A DNA stretch of 12,077 nt. Origin: CAYJPV01 sp964396055 (GTDB lineage: Bacteria > Acidobacteriota > Vicinamibacteria > Vicinamibacterales > JAKQTR01). The stretch spans positions 1 to 12,077 of the forward strand of contig CAYNDV010000138.1 of NCBI GenBank assembly GCA_964396055.1. The letters are read 5' to 3'. Below the pieces are notes generated by a model. That model made no database searches, had not been told where the DNA came from, and was given only the letters and a program-made list of their open reading frames with translations. The translations under genes were made by a program, and so were the position numbers. Below are positions 7,353-12,077 of the stretch, in pieces; the stretch's first letter is position 1, and each line of letters opens with the position of its first letter.

Positions 7353-7384
7353 GTCAGAAGCAAGAAGCCAGAATCAAGAAGGGA
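7353..7384 (+). repeat. 32-nt interspersed repeat, copy A
   Basis: A purine-rich 32-mer starting GTCAGAAGCAAGAA and ending TCAAGAAGGGA. It matches the reverse complement of 11965-11996 at 29 of 32 positions by my alignment. It lies 14 bases beyond the ubiD stop. Read on the ubiD sense strand it is a pyrimidine-rich, G-poor tract. Internally it consists of AAGAAG/AAGCAAG-type units. Confidence 0.8.
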
Positions 7385-7398
7385 CACTCGCTTCTTCC

Positions 7399-9207
7399 CT
7401 AGTCGAGATGCCCCCGCTCCGAGTCCCCCATCTCGACGCCGCCAGCCGGGAAGTACGCCGTCCACCGCCGTGACACGAGCGCGGCGGTGTCGGGATCGCA
7501 CGACACCTCCTTCGGGTACCACGGCTTCATCCGTGCGTCGATGACGATGGGCGGCGTGTAGGACACGTGGTGGCGGACGACGCGCGCGGCGGCGGCGTGG
7601 ATGTCGGCGCCAGGCTCGAAGCGCGTGAAGGTGGTCCACAGGAAATTCATCGTGCTGGCGCAGGCGCGGGCGGGCTCGTCGGAGACGATCACGAGCGGCC
7701 ACTGCGCGAAGGCGGGATCGGCCGCGAGCCGGGCCGCGGCCTCGCGATCGTCGGCGAACGGGGCGCAGCCCGCCACCAGCACGCCCGGGCAGAACACCTG
7801 CACCTCACGGCAGCCCGCAGGCACGCGGTCCGAGCGGAACTCGCGCGGCAACTCGCGCACCTTCGGCCCCACGCCCAGCCACACCGCCTTCGAGCCCTCG
7901 TTGACCGTCGGCCCGGTGTAGTCGAGCGTGTCCATCGACAGGTTCGAGAACACGTAGAGATCGGTTTCGGGGTTCGTGCGCTCGAGCACGTGCACCAGCG
8001 TGGCGCGGAAGTCCCGCAGATCCACGTCGCCGTCGGTCACCAGCAGGCATTTCGTCAATGACAGTTGCCCCTCGCCCAGGATGCGGAACGCGGAGGCCAT
8101 CGCTTCGCGCTTGTACCGCTGGCGCACCTTCGCGCCGGCCAGCGAGTGATAGCCGGTCTCGCCGTACGACCACAGGTCCACGACGGCGGGCATCACCAGC
8201 GGGAAGAGCGGCGAGAGCAGCTCCTGCAGCAGGTCGCCGATGAAGAAGTCCTCCTGGCGCGGCTTGCCCACGACCGTGGCCGGGTAGATGGCGTCGGCGC
8301 GCCGGGCCATGCGGTCCACCGTGAAGACGGGATAGTCGTGCTGCAGCGAGTAGTACCCGTAGTGGTCGCCGAACGGCCCCTCCGGGCGCCGGACGCGCGG
8401 CGCCACGGAGCCGACGAGCGCGAACTCCGCGCCGGCCACGAGCGGATGCGGGCCGACGCCCGCCACGCGGGGCAGCCGGCTGCCGGCGATGAGCGACGCC
8501 AGCATCAGTTCGGGGATGTTCTCGGGCAGGGGCGCGATGGCGGCCAGCATCAGCGCCGGCGGCCCGCCGAGGAACACGGTGACGGGCAGCGCCTGGCCCT
8601 TTGCTTCGGCCGCCGCGTAGTGGAAGCCGCCACCCTTGCCAATCTGCCAGTGCATGCCGGTCGTGCGGGCGTCGTAGACGTGCATCCGGTACATCCCGAG
8701 ATTGTGGCCTGGCCGATCGGGATGCTCCGTGTAGACGAGCGGCAGGGTGACGAACGGCCCGCCGTCCTCGGGCCAGCACGTCAGCGCCGGCAGCCGGTCC
8801 AGCCGCACCTCGTCGGTGACGACCTCGGTCACCGGTCCGCGCCGCGCCCGCGACAGCCCGACACGCAGCGCCTCTCCCGCCAGGTCGCGCGCGCCCCACA
8901 GTTTCGCCGGCGTCGGCGGCATGATTGTCTCCGCCAGGTGCACCAGGCGCTTGATGAGCCTCAGCGGCCGCGTGCCGAAGGCGAGCGCCGCCCGGCGGCT
9001 GGTGCCGAACAGGTTGGTGACCAGGGGGAAGTCGGCGCCACGGACCTTCGTAAACAGCAGCGCGGGACCTCCGGCCGCGATGACGCGCCTGTGGATTTCA
9101 GGGACCTCCAGTTTCGCGTCGACGTCCGTGTCGATCACCATCAGGTCGCGATCGCGACGGAGGTGTTCCAGGAAGGCGCGGAGGTCGGGGAAGCCGGTCT
9201 CGGGCAT
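7399..9207 (-). CDS. UbiD-family decarboxylase, long form (possible menaquinone-pathway enzyme)
   Basis: UbiD enzymes remove or add a carboxyl group on aromatic or unsaturated acids using prenylated FMN. This protein has 602 residues, longer than the roughly 490 of ordinary UbiD and close to the long forms annotated as menaquinone biosynthesis decarboxylases in epsilonproteobacteria. Key regions are HNLGMYRMHVYD (168-179) with Asn169 and Arg174, PENIPELMLA (228-237) with Glu234, and PEGPFGDHYGYYS (275-287) with Glu276 and Asp281 of the catalytic Arg-Glu-Asp/Glu set. The segment usually containing a metal-binding His (HK after WQI) reads QIGKGGG here. No ubiX (prenyl-FMN synthase) is in the window. 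The ATG at 9207 gives the expected N-terminus; a TACAAT box sits six bases before it and no Shine-Dalgarno sequence is seen. It ends convergently with the cytochrome operon. The menaquinone role is inferred. Confidence 0.94.
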   Translation of the reverse strand: MPETGFPDLRAFLEHLRRDRDLMVIDTDVDAKLEVPEIHRRVIAAGGPALLFTKVRGADFPLVTNLFGTSRRAALAFGTRPLRLIKRLVHLAETIMPPTPAKLWGARDLAGEALRVGLSRARRGPVTEVVTDEVRLDRLPALTCWPEDGGPFVTLPLVYTEHPDRPGHNLGMYRMHVYDARTTGMHWQIGKGGGFHYAAAEAKGQALPVTVFLGGPPALMLAAIAPLPENIPELMLASLIAGSRLPRVAGVGPHPLVAGAEFALVGSVAPRVRRPEGPFGDHYGYYSLQHDYPVFTVDRMARRADAIYPATVVGKPRQEDFFIGDLLQELLSPLFPLVMPAVVDLWSYGETGYHSLAGAKVRQRYKREAMASAFRILGEGQLSLTKCLLVTDGDVDLRDFRATLVHVLERTNPETDLYVFSNLSMDTLDYTGPTVNEGSKAVWLGVGPKVRELPREFRSDRVPAGCREVQVFCPGVLVAGCAPFADDREAAARLAADPAFAQWPLVIVSDEPARACASTMNFLWTTFTRFEPGADIHAAAARVVRHHVSYTPPIVIDARMKPWYPKEVSCDPDTAALVSRRWTAYFPAGGVEMGDSERGHLD

Positions 9208-9213
9208 GGGCCC

Positions 9214-9219
9214 ATTGTA
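9214..9219 (-). promoter_or_regulatory. Candidate -10 box (TACAAT) for the UbiD-family gene
   Basis: TACAAT on the minus strand is separated from the ATG at 9207 by six bases (GGGCCC), so transcription would start at or next to the A of the ATG. There is no Shine-Dalgarno sequence, which fits a leaderless message. No good -35 is visible. Confidence 0.45.
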
Positions 9220-9248
9220 CCGGCGGACCCGCTTGTCCGGCGGCGTGA

Positions 9249-10700
9249 TCAGCGCGACGGCGGCACGTCGATGTTGACCACCGCCACTTCGCCGGGCCGG
9301 ACCTCGACGGTCCGTTTCGCGCGGACGCGCCGGCGGGTGCTGACGAACTCGAGCTGGTAGGTTCCGGGCGCCGTCAGCAATCGTCCGCTTTCGGTGGTGC
9401 CAATCTGGACGCCGCGATCGAAGATCTGCAGTTCGACCGGCGCGAACGCGGCGATCCAGCCGGCGAAGATGGGCACGTGGACGTCCTGCCGCTCACCGGC
9501 GCGGACCCGCACTTCGGTGGTCACGCGGCCCGCCTGGCTCGACACGGTGATGCGGTGGTCGCCCGCCCGAATGCCGCCCAACTCCACGGGTGCGTGCCCG
9601 CGGGCGACGCCATCGATGAAGACCGAGGCGCCCGGCGGATCGGTGGTGACCCGGACGCTTCCCACCTTCGCCACCCGTTTCTTCGTGGCTGCAGCAGGGG
9701 GCCGCGGTGCGGCTGGCGGCGCGGCGGCGACCGCCGCGCCAGGAGTGTCCGGCGTTGACGGAGGCGCGAGGCTGGCCGCGACGGCCTGCAGACGTTGCAG
9801 CCACGTCCGATCGATCCGCTCGAACCCGGAATAGACGAACGCGACAGCCAGGCACCCGACCACCAGGCGCGTCGCCCACGGCCGCAGCTCTGGAAGCCGG
9901 ACGCCAGCCCAGGCCTGCGCAGCGTTCCGGCCGCCCCATGCCGCCCCACGCGCCGCAGCGCCGAACGCCCGCCAGGCCAGGACGGCGACAGCCGCCGTCG
10001 CGCGCGCGAGGGCCACCGCCGCGCCCCACGCGAACCTCGCGCCTCGTCGTGCGCCGACGGCGATGGCCCGGCCGGCAACTGCCGTCGCACCCCATGACGC
10101 GGCCGCAGCACGGATCGCCACCGGCCCGGCGGTCCGGGCGAACCGCACCAGGTCATTCGTCCCGGCATCGACCGCCGTCCGCACGCGGGCCATCGCGCCA
10201 GACACGTGCGGCCACGGCCGCACGGGACGACCAGGGACGAGAGCGTCCGCCAGCCTCGGCCGTGCGGCGACACGCGGAGCCGCTCCGGGAGTGGTTCCTT
10301 GCGCCCGGGCAACGACGCGAAGACGGGGCCGATCCCGCGGTACCGGGGAGCCCGTCACCTGGGACAGGTCGCCGCTCCCACACGCGGAATGGGACGCACC
10401 TGCCGCTGCCGGAACGCCCGACCGGCGGACAGGCGCCGGTCTGGCCTCGTGCCCCGGTTCTGCGCCGCCGTCCGCCGCCCCGGCGACGAGGTCGGAAAGG
10501 GCCTGTGCGAGGACGAACACGGACTCCGGCGGCGGCTCGTACGCGGCCATCTCGTCGGCGAGTGTCGGCGTCCCTGGCGCCAGGAGGTCGCCGGCCACGG
10601 TTCGCGCTGGCACCTGCGGGCACGCGGCGATTGCCTCGGAGGGAGGCACGGTCGGACGGGGACCGGGCTGGTCGGATGGCTGCTCCGGGTGGGACCGCAT
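9249..10700 (-). CDS. PEGA-domain membrane protein with long disordered N-terminal region
   Basis: Not recognised beyond its PEGA domain. The predicted 483 residues fall into parts. Residues 1-190 are Pro/Ala/Arg-rich and probably disordered, with one ordered-looking stretch LADEMAAYEPPPESVFVLAQALSDL. Residues about 190-270 are Ala/Trp/Arg-rich and could form amphipathic helices. Residues about 277-293 (LVVGCLAVAFVYSGF region) are a transmembrane helix. A short helix and Ala/Pro linker follow. A PEGA domain starts at residue 347 (GSVRVTTDPPGASVFIDG) and runs to about 413, followed by a second, weaker beta-rich PEGA-like unit to the end. PEGA domains are beta-sandwiches common in surface and secreted proteins, so residues after the helix are probably extracytoplasmic. 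The ATG at 10700 is preferred to an in-frame TTG at 10718; a stop lies at 10724. Neither has a clear ribosome binding site, so the start is uncertain. Confidence 0.85.
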   Translation of the reverse strand: MRSHPEQPSDQPGPRPTVPPSEAIAACPQVPARTVAGDLLAPGTPTLADEMAAYEPPPESVFVLAQALSDLVAGAADGGAEPGHEARPAPVRRSGVPAAAGASHSACGSGDLSQVTGSPVPRDRPRLRVVARAQGTTPGAAPRVAARPRLADALVPGRPVRPWPHVSGAMARVRTAVDAGTNDLVRFARTAGPVAIRAAAASWGATAVAGRAIAVGARRGARFAWGAAVALARATAAVAVLAWRAFGAAARGAAWGGRNAAQAWAGVRLPELRPWATRLVVGCLAVAFVYSGFERIDRTWLQRLQAVAASLAPPSTPDTPGAAVAAAPPAAPRPPAAATKKRVAKVGSVRVTTDPPGASVFIDGVARGHAPVELGGIRAGDHRITVSSQAGRVTTEVRVRAGERQDVHVPIFAGWIAAFAPVELQIFDRGVQIGTTESGRLLTAPGTYQLEFVSTRRRVRAKRTVEVRPGEVAVVNIDVPPSR

Positions 10701-10855
10701 GGGGCAAGCCCGTTGCAAGGGTCACGCCTGCCGCCAGGCCCAGCGGAACCGGCCGGATCGCGGTGTTCTGGCCGCATTCGGGCGCTGTGTCCCGGTCCGG
10801 CGCCACTGCGCCGGCTTACGACGCTGGGTGGTGGATTACCGAGTTGTGCGTCCTG

Positions 10856-10861
10856 TATCCT
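10856..10861 (+). promoter_or_regulatory. Candidate -10 box (TATCCT) for galT
   Basis: TATCCT ends nine bases before the ATG of galT, predicting a leader of about three bases. No Shine-Dalgarno sequence lies between them. It sits in the 170-bp gap between the divergent PEGA and galT genes; the rest of that gap shows no other signal I can support. Confidence 0.35.
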
Positions 10862-10870
10862 GTCCGCTGC

Positions 10871-11875
10871 ATGACCGCGCTGCCGCACCGCCGCTACAAT
10901 CCGCTGCTCGATGAGTGGGTCCTGTGCTCGCCCCACCGGCTCGAACGGCCGTGGCAGGGCGATTCGACGCCCCCCTCCGGCAGCCGCCTGCCCGCCTACG
11001 ACCCGGGTTGCTACCTCTGCCCAGGCAACCTGCGGGCCAACGGCCAGCGCAATCCCGCGTACGCGTCCACGTTCGTCTTCGACAACGACTACCCGGCGCT
11101 GCTGCGCGAGTCGGCCGCGCCGGCGACGGCGCACCCCCTGCTGCGCGCCGAACCGGCGGCCGGGATCTGCCGGGTCATCTGCTTCTCGCCCCGGCACGAC
11201 GTGACACTGGCGGACATGCCGCCGGCCGACATCCGGCCCGTCATCGACACGTGGGCCGACGAGGTGGCCGTGCTGGGCGCTCGCCCCGACATCGCCTACG
11301 TGCAGGTGTTCGAGAACAAGGGCGCGATGATGGGCTGCAGCAACCCGCATCCGCACTGCCAGGTCTGGGCGACGGGGTATGTGCCCATGTACCCGTCCCG
11401 ACGCACGGCGGCTCAGGAGCGCTACCGTGCCGCACACGGCACCGACCTGCTCGGCGCGTATCTCGCGGCCGAACTCGAGGCGGGCGAACGTGTCGTGGTC
11501 GCCAACGCCCACTGGGTGGTGCTGGTGCCCTACTGGGCCGTGTGGCCGTTCGAGACCATGGTGGTGCCGCGGCGCCACGTGGCGGACCTGCCGTCGCTCG
11601 AGAACGCTGAGCGCGATGCACTCGCCGAGATCCTGGCCGACCTGAACGGGCGCTACGATCGCCTGTTCCGGACGTCGTTCCCGTATTCCATGGGCTGGCA
11701 CCAGCGGCCCACCGACAGGCAACCGCACCCGGAGTGGCGGCTGCACGCCACCTACCTGCCGCCGCTGCTCCGCTCGGCCTCGGTGCGCAAGTTCCTCGTC
11801 GGGTTCGAACTTTCCGCCGAGCCTCAGCGCGACATCACGGCGGAAACGGCAGCGGCCCGACTGCGCGACATCTGA
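10871..11875 (+). CDS. galT: Galactose-1-phosphate uridylyltransferase
   Basis: Exchanges UMP between UDP-glucose and galactose-1-phosphate, the step after galactokinase in the Leloir pathway. The 334 residues are slightly shorter than the E. coli enzyme. Zinc-site ligands are visible: CYLC (Cys47, Cys50), His109 in FSPRHD and His160. The active site GCSNPHPHCQVWA carries the UMP-accepting His162 and Gln164; the Cys between them is as in the human enzyme, where E. coli has Gly. WHQRP and RLHATYLPPLLRS near the C-terminus match the second metal region, but the usual HAH reads HAT here. The C-terminal segment VRKFLVGFELSAEPQRDIT is typical. The ATG at 10871 gives MTALPHRRYNPLLDEW, the normal family N-terminus; long in-frame upstream sequence is antisense to the PEGA gene. 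galE is not in the window. Confidence 0.97.
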   Translation: MTALPHRRYNPLLDEWVLCSPHRLERPWQGDSTPPSGSRLPAYDPGCYLCPGNLRANGQRNPAYASTFVFDNDYPALLRESAAPATAHPLLRAEPAAGICRVICFSPRHDVTLADMPPADIRPVIDTWADEVAVLGARPDIAYVQVFENKGAMMGCSNPHPHCQVWATGYVPMYPSRRTAAQERYRAAHGTDLLGAYLAAELEAGERVVVANAHWVVLVPYWAVWPFETMVVPRRHVADLPSLENAERDALAEILADLNGRYDRLFRTSFPYSMGWHQRPTDRQPHPEWRLHATYLPPLLRSASVRKFLVGFELSAEPQRDITAETAAARLRDI

Positions 11876-11964
11876 TTCAGGGTTCGCGGGTCAGGGTTCC
11901 AAGTTCCAGGTTGCGACGGGCCGTTCGGCTCTCGGCCGTTCGGCCGTTCGGCGTGACCGCGTGA
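11876..11964. repeat. Short tandem motifs downstream of galT
   Basis: CAGGGTTC occurs at 11878-11885 and 11892-11899, followed by diverged forms CAAGTTC and CAGGTTG. GGCCGTTCGGC then occurs three times (11919-11929, 11934-11944, 11942-11952, the last two overlapping). No reading frame here looks coding. These are short, irregularly spaced copies rather than a clean tandem array. Confidence 0.6.
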
Positions 11965-11996
11965 TCCCTTCTTGCTTCTTGATTCTTGCTTCTGAC
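11965..11996 (-). repeat. 32-nt interspersed repeat, copy B
   Basis: Reverse complement of copy A (7353-7384) with three mismatches by my alignment. On the plus strand it is pyrimidine-rich, starting TCCCTTCTTG and ending CTTCTGAC. It lies about 90 bases beyond the galT stop. Relative to the gene before it (ubiD or galT), each copy has the same orientation. Confidence 0.8.
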
Positions 11997-12077
11997 CAAC
12001 CCCACGCCCCGAGCCCCAGGCCCTCGGGCCGGCACGGCCGCTCCCGAGCCGGACTCCGCAGGCCGGGAACCCTCCTC
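11997..12077. other. Gene-free GC-rich end of window with one hairpin
   Basis: CCCGAG (12008-12013) and CTCGGG (12023-12028) form a 6-bp stem around a nine-base loop. Without a T-run this is only a weak terminator candidate. The rest is C-rich, low-complexity DNA with no start codon and ribosome binding site that I would call a gene. Confidence 0.4.

Noticed and set aside
7353..7397. Reading the AAGAAG...CTTCTT stem (within 7375-7397) as a terminator
   Set aside because: The stem is only 6 bp, AT-containing, with no T-run, and part of it lies in the interspersed repeat. The 19-bp inverted repeat next to it is a much stronger structure.
11354..11362. Cys in the GalT active site (HPHCQ instead of HPHGQ) as an unusual mutation
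   Set aside because: The human enzyme has the same HPHCQ sequence, so this is normal family variation.
10355..11746. 463-codon minus-strand open frame across galT and the PEGA gene start
   Set aside because: It overlaps galT in antisense and the PEGA gene in another frame; both of those have clear domains and this does not.
11876..11964. CRISPR array
   Set aside because: The repeated units are 8-11 bases long, overlap or are irregularly spaced, and no spacer-like unique segments of constant length occur.
7353..11996. The inverted 32-mers as ends of a transposon or genomic island
   Set aside because: No transposase or integrase lies between them, no flanking target duplication is visible, and the enclosed genes have the same composition as their neighbours. 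A dispersed intergenic repeat is simpler.

Overview
The window is very GC-rich, has GTG as well as ATG starts, and carries a soil-type gene set: a Leloir pathway pair, a CrcB/DUF190 fluoride module, a cytochrome b/Rieske/multihaem cytochrome operon, a long UbiD-family decarboxylase and a PEGA-domain protein. The large fusion of multihaem cytochrome, HEAT-like and TPR regions, together with the repeat-rich intergenic DNA, suggests an acidobacterium (Vicinamibacteria-like) or a related uncultured soil lineage. This is inferred from gene content only; no marker gene is present.

Layout. Positions 1-851 (minus) hold a beta-barrel outer-membrane protein with a signal peptide, cut off by the left edge. 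It is divergent from galK (921-2081, plus). A minus-strand pair follows: crcB (2934-3329), then a protein with two DUF190 domains (2177-2926). Divergent from crcB is a tightly packed plus-strand operon (3418-7291): cytochrome b, Rieske iron-sulfur protein, and an eight-haem-motif cytochrome with HEAT-like and TPR regions. Start and stop codons overlap at both junctions. The operon converges on a 602-residue UbiD-family decarboxylase (7399-9207, minus). The 107-bp gap between them holds a perfect 19-bp inverted repeat and a 32-nt interspersed repeat. A PEGA-domain membrane protein (9249-10700, minus) is divergent from galT (10871-11875, plus). The last 200 bp have no gene but contain three kinds of short repeat, including a second, inverted copy of the 32-nt repeat.

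How the genes relate. GalK and GalT are successive Leloir enzymes, but they lie about 9 kb apart with unrelated genes between them. The cytochrome operon looks like a quinol-oxidising bc-type module in which a multihaem cytochrome stands where cytochrome c1 would usually be. The neighbouring UbiD protein may act in menaquinone synthesis, which would supply the quinol, but that link is inferred. CrcB exports fluoride and DUF190 proteins are its common neighbours.

The most notable signals are the repeat structures in the two gene-free gaps, the cytochrome b/Rieske/multihaem arrangement, and TANNNT boxes set so close to several start codons that leaderless or near-leaderless transcripts are likely. 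I see no mobile element, CRISPR array, tRNA or rRNA, and nothing that amounts to a clearly undescribed system.
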